From positions 1 to 48,238 of the forward strand of contig CACDNT010000004.1 in the NCBI GenBank assembly GCA_902554195.1: a stretch of DNA of 48,238 nucleotides, written 5' to 3'. Made by a program: the position numbers and the translations under genes. The notes beneath the pieces were generated by a model. That model was not told where the DNA came from, did no database searches, and saw nothing but the letters and a program-made list of their open reading frames with translations. Position 1 is the stretch's first letter. Every line of letters starts with the position of its first letter. Of this stretch, positions 17,928-26,112 are shown piece by piece. The stretch comes from an uncultured Pelagibacteraceae bacterium. GTDB taxonomy: Bacteria > Pseudomonadota > Alphaproteobacteria > Pelagibacterales > Pelagibacteraceae.

Positions 17928-19547
17928 ATGAGAATAAATTTTTGGTACATATCTTCTCTTTTCATTTCTATTTTTGTTATTATCCCAATTTTAACTGTAT
18001 TTTTAAGTTTTTTTGAATCCACGTCAAATTACTATGAAATTTTAAAAGATACTTTTTTATTAGAGTATATTTCTAACTCTATAATTTTATTGATAAGTGT
18101 TCTATTATTAACTTTTTTGATTGGAACTGGAACTGCATACTTGGTATCCTTTTATGAATTTCCATTAAGTAATTTCTTTAAATGGGCATTAATACTCTCA
18201 TTTGCAGTTCCTCCATATATTTATGCTTATTCATTAACAGCCTTTTTTGAAAATTACGGCACAGCATATTCTATTTTAAAAAACTTATTTGGTGATAAAA
18301 ATTATAATTTATATATTCCAAAATTTGATGGAATGTTTGGAGTTATACTATCTCTTTCTTTTTCGTTATTTGCATACGTATATATTTTAGCTAGAGCTTC
18401 GTTCTTATATCAATCACAAAACTTCATTGATCTAGGTAAAAACTTGGGTTTTACAAGTTTTAAAACATTATATTCAGTCATCCTTCCTGCAGCAAGACCG
18501 GCAATAGTTGCTGGCTTATCTTTAGTTGCAATGGAAACACTAGCAGAATTTGGGGCAGTAGATTTTTTTTCAATAAATACACTAACTACAGGAATATATA
18601 ATTCATGGATAACGTTTGATGACCTTGCTTTTGCAAATCAGTTATCATTCTTCTTATTATTGTTCATATTTGCCTTGTTTATACTAGAAAATTTATCAAG
18701 AAATAGGGCGAAATATCATTTTAATGCAAAAGGAGGTTTTAAACAAAAACAGAAGTTACAACTTAAGGGAACCAAATCAATAGCCGCCTTCCTTTTTTGT
18801 TTTCTTGTTTTCTTTTTAAGTTTTTTATTTCCTTTGAGTCAAATGTTGTATTGGACAATTAAATTTCCAGAAAATTTATTTGATCTACAAATTATTGATC
18901 TTTTAAGTAATACACTTTATTTAGTTGTTCTATCAAGTTTTGTATTGATAATGTTTTCTTTAATCTCAAACTATGGAAATAGAGTTACAAAAAACAAAAC
19001 CTTAAACATTTTATCAACTTTATCAATTTCGGGATATGCAATACCTGGTGTAATTTTAGCAGTCGCATTTATAACTTTCATAGCTTGGTTCGACGAGAGT
19101 GTTGTTAAAAATCTAGGATTATTTTCTATAAAGAAAATATTTATTGGCTCTATTTTAGGATTAGTTTTTGTGTATTTTGTAAGATTTTATTCTTTGGCCT
19201 TTAATGGAATTAAATCTGGATATGAAAAAATTAATATCTCAGTAGATGAAAGTTCTTATTTGCTAGGTTATTCAAAACGAAAAACATTTATGAATATTCA
19301 TATACCCTTCTTGAGAAACTCTTTATTATTTGTTTGTATATTGATTTCTTTAGAGATTATAAGGGAATTACCTATTACTTTAATCTTGAGACCTTTTAAT
19401 TTTGAGACTTTTGCAACTACAGCTTATATATCCGCATCCGAAGATTTATTAGAGGCTGCTGCAGTCCCATCATTATTTTTAATTTTAATTGCAACTTCTT
19501 TCATTATAATTACATCTAAATATATATTAAGAGATAATAATGAGTAA
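17928..19547 (+). CDS. Fe(III) ABC transporter permease, fused double-domain (FbpB/FutB-like)
   Basis: 539 aa, many TM helices, two permease loops (LGFTSFKTLYSVILPAARPAIVAG; LLGYSKRKTFMNIHIPFLRNS). Confidence 0.92.
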   Translation: MRINFWYISSLFISIFVIIPILTVFLSFFESTSNYYEILKDTFLLEYISNSIILLISVLLLTFLIGTGTAYLVSFYEFPLSNFFKWALILSFAVPPYIYAYSLTAFFENYGTAYSILKNLFGDKNYNLYIPKFDGMFGVILSLSFSLFAYVYILARASFLYQSQNFIDLGKNLGFTSFKTLYSVILPAARPAIVAGLSLVAMETLAEFGAVDFFSINTLTTGIYNSWITFDDLAFANQLSFFLLLFIFALFILENLSRNRAKYHFNAKGGFKQKQKLQLKGTKSIAAFLFCFLVFFLSFLFPLSQMLYWTIKFPENLFDLQIIDLLSNTLYLVVLSSFVLIMFSLISNYGNRVTKNKTLNILSTLSISGYAIPGVILAVAFITFIAWFDESVVKNLGLFSIKKIFIGSILGLVFVYFVRFYSLAFNGIKSGYEKINISVDESSYLLGYSKRKTFMNIHIPFLRNSLLFVCILISLEIIRELPITLILRPFNFETFATTAYISASEDLLEAAAVPSLFLILIATSFIIITSKYILRDNNE

Positions 19548-20601
19548 AAATTTTTTTGAAATAAAAAATGTTGATTTTAATATTGATGGAAAAACTAAAG
19601 TTAAAAATGTTTCTTTTTCAATCGAGAATGAAGGTGATGTAATTTGCCTTTTGGGCCCATCTGGTATTGGAAAAACTACCATACTTAGAACGATCGCTGG
19701 TTTAGAGAGAATTAAAAAAGGTTCAATAGAATTAAATGGAAAGATTCTTTCTTCAGATAAAATTAATATTGAACCTGAAAATAGAAATGTATCTCTCGCT
19801 TTTCAAGATAATAGTTTATTTCCACATTATGATGTTCAAAAAAATATTTTATTAGGATCAGAAAAAAATAAAGAAAAAAATGAAAAAAAAATTGATGTAA
19901 AAGAAATTATAGATTTATTAGATATATCTCATATTCTCAATAAATACCCACATGAGATAAGTGCTGGTGAAGCACAACGAGCTTCATTAGCAAGATCTTT
20001 AATGACTAAACCAGATTTATTATTGTTAGACGAGCCTTTATCAAATGTAGATCAAAGTTTTAAAGAAGAAATTCAAGTTAGACTAAAAAAAATTCTTAAT
20101 AAATTAAAAATTTCAACAATAATTGTGACACACGACTCTTATGAAGCATTTTATTTAGGATCAAAATGTGGAATTATTTTAAATCAGGAACTCAAACAAT
20201 TTGACGATCCATATAATGTTTATCATTTACCAAACTCAATAGAGGTAGTTAATTTTTTAAATAGAGGCATTCTAATTCCTGCAGAGGTTACAAGTCCTAA
20301 AAGTTTAGAAAATAAAGACCTTGGAACAATTACGGGTAATTTTAATAAACCTTTTCCAATAGGATCAAAAGTAAAACTTTTGGTTCAACCAGAGGACTTA
20401 CATCACGATGACCAAAGTAATTTAAAGTTTGAAGTTATAGATAGAAAGTTTAGGGGCACAAATTTTATCTACACTCTTAAAACGCCAAGTAATTTATTAA
20501 TTCCAGTTTTTGTTCACTCTCATCATATTCACCAACACGAGGAGAATGAAAAATTTGGCATAAAAAGACCAATTCATATTGATCATATTGTTTGCTTCTA
20601 A
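19540..20601 (+). CDS. Fe(III) ABC transporter ATP-binding protein
   Basis: Walker A GPSGIGKTT, signature SAGEAQRASLARSL, Walker B LLLLDEPLSNVD; overlaps the permease. Confidence 0.92.
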   Translation: MSKNFFEIKNVDFNIDGKTKVKNVSFSIENEGDVICLLGPSGIGKTTILRTIAGLERIKKGSIELNGKILSSDKINIEPENRNVSLAFQDNSLFPHYDVQKNILLGSEKNKEKNEKKIDVKEIIDLLDISHILNKYPHEISAGEAQRASLARSLMTKPDLLLLDEPLSNVDQSFKEEIQVRLKKILNKLKISTIIVTHDSYEAFYLGSKCGIILNQELKQFDDPYNVYHLPNSIEVVNFLNRGILIPAEVTSPKSLENKDLGTITGNFNKPFPIGSKVKLLVQPEDLHHDDQSNLKFEVIDRKFRGTNFIYTLKTPSNLLIPVFVHSHHIHQHEENEKFGIKRPIHIDHIVCF

Positions 20602-20616
20602 TAAAAACTCTCTAAA

Positions 20617-21312
20617 ATGAATAATAAATTTAGAGTTTTTTTGAAGGGTATTTTTGATGTTAGCCCACTGATGATACCAGTTGTTCCATTTGGTTTAATT
20701 TTTGGGGTTCTTTCAATCGATATTGGATTTAGCCCAATAGAAACAATGGGAATGTCATTAATAGTCTTTGGTGGTGCTTCACAAATTGTTTTACTCCAAT
20801 TATTTTCAGGAGGTGCCTCATCTTTAGTTATAATAAGTTCAGTTGGAGCAGTGAACTCAAGACATCTTTTGTATGGAGCTGTTGTTTCTGAGCATTTATC
20901 AGATTTAAAACTTGTTTGGAAAATTGTAATCTCATATTTTTTAGTTGATCAAGCTTTTGCAAGATCAAATGAGTATTTTAAAAAAAATAAAGATAAAGAT
21001 AAATATTTTCATTTATTTGGTGGTGGTATTACTTGTTGGGTTATTTGGCAGACAACCACTTTTTTAGGAATTGTTTTGGGAGCTTTTATTCCTGAAAAAC
21101 TAGGCTTAAGTTTTGCAGTACCTTTAACTTTTTTGGCATTATTGGTTAACGATTTCAGAAAATTAATAAATGTGATTGTGATAATTATTTCAGGATTAGT
21201 GGCAACGTTTGGATTTAATTATGTTCCATATAAAGCATATGTAATTGTTGCTGGAGTAACTGCTTTACTGACAGCAGCAATTTTAACTAAGTTGAATAAA
21301 AGAAATGAGTAA
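20617..21312 (+). CDS. azlC: AzlC family permease
   Basis: PLMIPVVPFGLIFGVLSIDIGFSPIETMGMSLIVFGGASQIVLLQLF. Confidence 0.92.
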   Translation: MNNKFRVFLKGIFDVSPLMIPVVPFGLIFGVLSIDIGFSPIETMGMSLIVFGGASQIVLLQLFSGGASSLVIISSVGAVNSRHLLYGAVVSEHLSDLKLVWKIVISYFLVDQAFARSNEYFKKNKDKDKYFHLFGGGITCWVIWQTTTFLGIVLGAFIPEKLGLSFAVPLTFLALLVNDFRKLINVIVIIISGLVATFGFNYVPYKAYVIVAGVTALLTAAILTKLNKRNE

Positions 21313-21619
21313 CTGGCTATTAATTATATACTGTGGTTTGATAACTTTTTTGACAAGGTTTTCAATGATAGCATTATTAAAGAAAGAAATGTTCAATGAT
21401 AGAATAAGAGAAATTCTCTCTTTTGTGCCTTCAGCAATTTTTCCTGCAATTATATTTCCTGCTATTTTTTTGGATAATTCTGGAGATTTCCAATTAGAAA
21501 ACAATCCAAAAATAATGGCAGCAATAATTGCAATGTTAATTGGAATAATAAGTCAAAATATTATTGCGACAATTATCTCAGGGCTTGCTTCTTATTGGTT
21601 TTTAATTTTTATGGTATAA
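21305..21619 (+). CDS. azlD: AzlD domain protein
   Basis: Overlaps azlC; about 100-aa membrane protein LITFLTRFSMIALLKKEMFNDRIREILSFVPSAIFPAII. Confidence 0.9.
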   Translation: MSNWLLIIYCGLITFLTRFSMIALLKKEMFNDRIREILSFVPSAIFPAIIFPAIFLDNSGDFQLENNPKIMAAIIAMLIGIISQNIIATIISGLASYWFLIFMV

Positions 21620-21625
21620 AAAATT

Positions 21626-22015
21626 ATGAAAAAAATATTAATATCAATTTTCTTTTTATTTTCATTAAGTGCAAATGCAATGGAAAAAGAAACAACTTTT
21701 AAGAAAGAGTTGTTTGACAAAGCTCAATCAGATGGAAAAATTGTCGTAATCAGTTCTTGGATAAAATATTGCCCATCATGTGCTGGTCAAATGAAAATTC
21801 TTCAGAATGCAAAAAATAAAGGTGAATTATTAGACATTAAGTTTGATAATATTGAATATTTTTCATTCGATGTGACTAAAAAAGAAATCTCTAATTTTTT
21901 TGATGTACAATATCAAACAACATTAATAATTTTTAAAGGTAATCAAGAAGTTTATCGAAGTATTGGTGAAACAACCGAAGATTTAATTTATGAAGCATTA
22001 AAAGCTTCAATTTAA
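21626..22015 (+). CDS. Exported thioredoxin-family protein
   Basis: Signal peptide; VVISSWIKYCPSCAGQMKIL CxxC site. Confidence 0.8.
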   Translation: MKKILISIFFLFSLSANAMEKETTFKKELFDKAQSDGKIVVISSWIKYCPSCAGQMKILQNAKNKGELLDIKFDNIEYFSFDVTKKEISNFFDVQYQTTLIIFKGNQEVYRSIGETTEDLIYEALKASI

Positions 22016-22016
22016 A

Positions 22017-22697
22017 CTAAGCACCTAAATTAATATTTTTTGCAACATTAAAATCAATTTCGGTGGGTTTTTTTAAATTTAGATTGTTCATTAACTCAAC
22101 ATATTCATCTACACTACTAACCTGTAACCTTGGATTTTGTTTTTTTTCTTTACCAATAGTACTCACTTTCTCTCCTTTGTAATCGTGAGCAGGATATAAA
22201 AAAGTTTCATCAGGGAGTTTTAATAGTTTATTAAAAATTGAGTTATATGCATCTTTTGAATCTCCATTTTGAAAATCAGTTCGACCTGTTCCATTTATCA
22301 ATAATGTGTCACCAGAAAAAAGATAATTATCCATCAAAAAACTATAACTATCTGAAGTATGACCCGGAGTATACATAGCTTTAATCTTTAAATTTTCTAA
22401 ATTTATATATTCATCATCTTTTACTTTAATTTCAACGGCATCAGCCGGAGTATGATCACCCATTATTGTGGAGCATTTTGTAATGTCTTTTAATTTTGAA
22501 GCACCTGTCACATGATCAGCGTGTATATGTGTGTCAATTACTTTTACTAATCTTAAATCTAACTCTTTTAATAAAATTATGTAATTACTTACATTTTCTA
22601 AAACTGGATCAATTATCAAAGCTTCTCTTCCTTTAGATGAGGCAATTAAGTATGTGTAAGTGCTAGATTTTTGATCAAATAGTTGTTTAAAAATCAT
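22017..22697 (-). CDS. MBL-fold hydrolase (ETHE1/persulfide dioxygenase-like)
   Basis: DTHIHADHVTGASKL, MYTPGHTSDSYSFL, FSGDTLLINGTGRTDFQNGD, LYPAHDYKG. Confidence 0.88.
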   Translation of the reverse strand: MIFKQLFDQKSSTYTYLIASSKGREALIIDPVLENVSNYIILLKELDLRLVKVIDTHIHADHVTGASKLKDITKCSTIMGDHTPADAVEIKVKDDEYINLENLKIKAMYTPGHTSDSYSFLMDNYLFSGDTLLINGTGRTDFQNGDSKDAYNSIFNKLLKLPDETFLYPAHDYKGEKVSTIGKEKKQNPRLQVSSVDEYVELMNNLNLKKPTEIDFNVAKNINLGA

Positions 22698-22713
22698 AAC
22701 TAAACATTATCAT

Positions 22714-23157
22714 ATGAGAATGGAATCCACTACATTTGATTGGTCTTGTTCACACACATGGAAACAAAGTGCTAAAAATACTGCATGGTGTTTACTTGGG
22801 TGTTCGATTGGAGATTTCGGAACAATTTTATTTTTTCAATTAACTAAAATACCGTTCCCGGTCTTAGCCATTATGATATTAGCAATTATCAATGGGTTGA
22901 TTACAAGTATAATTTTGGAAACAATTATTTTAATCCGTCAAAATTTGGAATTTAACAAAGCTTTAAAAACAGCACTAGGCATGAGTTTTATTTCAATGAT
23001 AAGCATGGAAACCACAATGAATTTAACTGATTATTTTTTAACTGGTGGAGCAATATTAACCTGGTGGGTTGTACCCTTGATGCTTATTGTGGGTTTTTTA
23101 ACACCATGGCCATATAATTATTGGAGATTAAAAAAATATGGCATCAGTTGTCATTAA
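22714..23157 (+). CDS. DUF4396 family membrane protein
   Basis: NTAWCLLGCSIGDFGTILFFQL; MSFISMISMETTMNLTDYFLTGG. Confidence 0.8.
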   Translation: MRMESTTFDWSCSHTWKQSAKNTAWCLLGCSIGDFGTILFFQLTKIPFPVLAIMILAIINGLITSIILETIILIRQNLEFNKALKTALGMSFISMISMETTMNLTDYFLTGGAILTWWVVPLMLIVGFLTPWPYNYWRLKKYGISCH

Positions 23158-23848
23158 AAATTGGGACAATAAAACTTGGTTATCTTCACAAAATTATATT
23201 AATTCATTTAATAATTTTTTAATCAAAAATACCAAAATTAATTCAAATTTTAAAATTTTAGATATTGGTTGTGGAAGAGGGAAAATTTTAGGTTCTTTAA
23301 AATCAAGATTAAAACTTAAACATAAACCTTTAGGCATAGATATTGTTAATCATAAAGATAGAGATAAAAGAATTAAATTTAAAAAAGCAAATATTTTAAA
23401 TCTGTCTTTGAGAAAAAGTCAAAAGTTTGATTTAATTATGATTAAACAAACAATTCATTTAATAAAATTAAGTAAGGTAAAAAAATTAATAAAATCATTA
23501 GAAAAAATATTAAATACAAAAGGTAAAATTATAATTTTTACTTTAGATACAGAAAATAACGAAATTCCAACTTTTAAATTAATGAAACTTAAACTTAATA
23601 AATCTCTTATAAGAGATAAAAAAATATTTAAGATTATTACAAATTTATATCCTCAAAGAATTCAAAAAAAATTTATTTTTAATGTAAGAATAAGCAAAAA
23701 GAAATATCTCGATATGATTAAAAATAGATATATTTCTACTTTAATACCTTTATCAAAAAAACAACTTATACAAGGTATTCAAGAAATCGAATTAAATTAT
23801 AAAAATAAATTAAAATTTAAAGACAAATTAACTTGTATTATTTTATAA
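23138..23848 (+). CDS. Class I SAM-dependent methyltransferase
   Basis: ILDIGCGRGKILGSLKSRLKLKHKPLGIDI motif I; lysine-rich. Confidence 0.75.
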   Translation: MASVVIKNWDNKTWLSSQNYINSFNNFLIKNTKINSNFKILDIGCGRGKILGSLKSRLKLKHKPLGIDIVNHKDRDKRIKFKKANILNLSLRKSQKFDLIMIKQTIHLIKLSKVKKLIKSLEKILNTKGKIIIFTLDTENNEIPTFKLMKLKLNKSLIRDKKIFKIITNLYPQRIQKKFIFNVRISKKKYLDMIKNRYISTLIPLSKKQLIQGIQEIELNYKNKLKFKDKLTCIIL

Positions 23849-24370
23849 AATTCTTTTCAGCAAATTTTCCTTAAACAATATTTTATGAATTAAAACAGCA
23901 AAAATATGTAAAGATATTAATGCGATAAGTGTATAATTGCCCAGGATATGAATTTCATAAAATATTTCTGCTAATTCAAAATTATCTTGAATTTCAAGAT
24001 TGAAAAAAAACATATTAAGCTCTTCACCGTTATATAATTTTTTTAGAGCACCCGAGATTGTTATCATTAAAATTGAAATATATAAAAACACATGATTTAA
24101 TTTTGCAATTATTTTCTGTCCAGGAAAAATACTATTATTTAAGTTTGGGGTTGGATTAAAAGTTTTATATATAAGCCTTAGTATAGTTAAATAAAATATA
24201 CTTATACCGACTGCAACATGAATATTTTCTATGGTTAATCTTTTTTCACTAAAATCCATGTCTACCAGATACATACCTAAAGGAATTTGAATTATTAATA
24301 CTGCGGCACTTAACCAATGAAATGATTTTGAAATTAAACCATACTCTGTTGAGGTATTAATTAATTTCAT
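23843..24370 (-). CDS. Cytochrome b561-type membrane cytochrome
   Basis: FHWLSAAVLIIQIPLGMYL, IHVAVGISIFYLTILRLIYKTFNPTP, HILGNYTLIALISLHIFAVLIHKI. Confidence 0.88.
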   Translation of the reverse strand: MKLINTSTEYGLISKSFHWLSAAVLIIQIPLGMYLVDMDFSEKRLTIENIHVAVGISIFYLTILRLIYKTFNPTPNLNNSIFPGQKIIAKLNHVFLYISILMITISGALKKLYNGEELNMFFFNLEIQDNFELAEIFYEIHILGNYTLIALISLHIFAVLIHKILFKENLLKRIL

Positions 24371-24477
24371 ATGATTTTTAAATATAACATAAATAAAAGA
24401 TAAAAATAACTTTTACGTTTATAAAATTCAATAATTTCAAGTGGTACAATTTAGCCAATATTAGGTTCATTTAATTA

Positions 24478-24996
24478 TTGTTAATTTTCCTCTTAATGAT
24501 TAAAATTGATTCAATGGTATTAAAAGATAATTTAACTAAAATCGCTTTCATCACGTTATTCACAATACTGTTCTCATATATTCTAAATTTTGTCACAGAT
24601 AAAAATGAAGCTTTGGCTAATGTTGAGAATAAACAAATTGTCGAAGTTTTTAAAAGTCCATCTTGTGGATGTTGTAATGGTTATGTTTTATTTTTAGAAA
24701 AAGAAAATTTCAAAGTAAAGCAAACAGATTTGGAAAGTATTCATACAATTAAACAGAAATATGCTATTCCATTAGAAATGCAGTCTTGTCATACAACAAT
24801 TATTGATAACTATTTTATTGAGGGTCATGTTCCGCTAGAAGCAATAAATAAATTATTAAAAGAACGACCTGATATTGATGGATTAGCACTGCCTGGCATG
24901 CCAATTGGTACACCAGGTATGCCTGGTGATAAAGAGGAACCTTATGTCATTTATCAACTTGTCGATGGGGATTTTTCAGTATTCATGACAATATAA
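24478..24996 (+). CDS. DUF411 protein (probably starts at an internal ATG, 24496 or 24514)
   Basis: VEVFKSPSCGCCNGYVLFLEKENF, QSCHTTIIDNYFIEGHVPLEAI, GLALPGMPIGTPGM. Confidence 0.9.
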   Translation: MLIFLLMIKIDSMVLKDNLTKIAFITLFTILFSYILNFVTDKNEALANVENKQIVEVFKSPSCGCCNGYVLFLEKENFKVKQTDLESIHTIKQKYAIPLEMQSCHTTIIDNYFIEGHVPLEAINKLLKERPDIDGLALPGMPIGTPGMPGDKEEPYVIYQLVDGDFSVFMTI

Positions 24997-25001
24997 ATCT
25001 T

Positions 25002-25451
25002 ATGATACAAAAAATAAAAATTTTAAAAGCAATCATAATTATTTTTTCCTTTAGCTTAACTTTTTCTGCTAATGCTGAAACTGTAGAAGAAATTATTAAA
25101 GGGAGAAAAGCTTTATTTAGCAAGAATTATAGTACTGCAAAAAGAGTACAAGCTTTGGCTAGTAAAGGAGAATTTGATAAGGCAAAATCTTTGATGATCA
25201 AAATGAGTGAAAATTACAAAACTTTATTAGAATATTTTCCGGAAAATTCAAAAGAGGGTTTTAAAACTGAGGCTCTACCTTTAATTTGGGAAAATAAAAA
25301 AGAGTTTAATGATTTAATGAAAAAATCATCAGATGATATGATTAAATTAACTTCCCTAATTGAGGATTCTGAGGATATAAGGGCTACTTTAACTCAAATG
25401 ATGTGGAGTAATTGTAAAGCTTGTCATAGTAAATTTAGAGCACCACATTAA
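25002..25451 (+). CDS. Cytochrome c'-like exported cytochrome
   Basis: Signal peptide, alpha-helical body, C-terminal haem motif CKACH. Confidence 0.85.
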   Translation: MIQKIKILKAIIIIFSFSLTFSANAETVEEIIKGRKALFSKNYSTAKRVQALASKGEFDKAKSLMIKMSENYKTLLEYFPENSKEGFKTEALPLIWENKKEFNDLMKKSSDDMIKLTSLIEDSEDIRATLTQMMWSNCKACHSKFRAPH

Positions 25452-25468
25452 ATTTTTTAGATTAAACG

Positions 25469-25511
25469 AAGGGGTTCGCTCTTTAGTTCTCCAACCAAAA
25501 GAGCTCCCCTT
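25469..25511. ncRNA. Bulged stem-loop in a structured intergenic region
   Basis: aagggg-ttc-gctcttt / aaagagc-t-cccctt, 13 paired positions. Confidence 0.4.
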
Positions 25512-25530
25512 AGTCGCCTTTTTGGCATTT

Positions 25531-25556
25531 AAGTCCTAATGGACTTTTATTTTTTT
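25531..25556 (+). terminator. Intrinsic terminator
   Basis: aagtcc-taat-ggactt followed by a T-rich tract (ttattttttt). Confidence 0.75.
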
Positions 25557-25656
25557 CGTTTATGTTTTTATGAAATATAAAGCTACCCAGCTAAGTGTCA
25601 GGTGGCATTTGATTCATTAAAACTACCTCCTTGTATGAAAAAGATAAATTTTAGAT

Positions 25657-25715
25657 AGGTTGTATTCAAGATATTAATTTTCAATTTAGTTAAATATATT
25701 TCTTGAATACAACCT
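25657..25715. repeat. 15-bp perfect inverted repeat with 29-nt AT-rich spacer
   Basis: aggttgtattcaaga ... tcttgaatacaacct. Confidence 0.9.
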
Positions 25716-25805
25716 TGGTCTTTTGTAGGCTCCAGCATCAAAAAAATCTTCCCCTATAAATAGAAATTTAGTTTGCATTCATTCAAATTGTAGTTAAGAT
25801 TAATT

Positions 25806-25985
25806 ATGAACTACTTAAGCGGACTTATAAATCTTGTAATCAGTTTAGTTATTTCAACTATAATAATTTATGCAATAAATTTTATAGCGGGATTTGCTGG
25901 AGCTGATTATTCATTTACAAATGGTGAGGTATTTGTGATGTGGATTTTAATGGCAATTTTAGTGAATAATTGTTTTAGAAAATAG
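25806..25985 (+). CDS. Small two-TM protein, 59 aa
   Basis: MNYLSGLINLVISLVISTIIIYAINFIAGFAGADYSFTNGEVFVMWILMAILVNNCFRK*. Confidence 0.6.
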   Translation: MNYLSGLINLVISLVISTIIIYAINFIAGFAGADYSFTNGEVFVMWILMAILVNNCFRK

Positions 25986-26044
25986 AAATTAAATTTCTAA
26001 ACATTATTCTTCTTTTTTTTTAATAATATTAAAGTATTATATCT

Positions 26045-26107
26045 AAAGGGGTGTCTTTTTAGACTGAGATTAAACCCTAAGAACCTGTCCGGTAATTCAG
26101 AAAGGGA
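26045..26107 (+). promoter_or_regulatory. TPP riboswitch (THI element)
   Basis: ggggtgtctttttagactgagattaaaccctaagaacctgtccggtaattcagaaaggga; conserved CTGAGA, ACCCT, GAACCTG and AGGGA blocks directly upstream of an SSS transporter. Confidence 0.93.
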
Positions 26108-26112
26108 AATAA

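Noticed and set aside
24901-24930. Short repeat ctggcatgcc/ccaggtatgcctgg in the DUF411 gene
   Set aside because: Encodes the conserved LPGMPIGTPGMPG stretch; protein-level repeat, not a DNA element.
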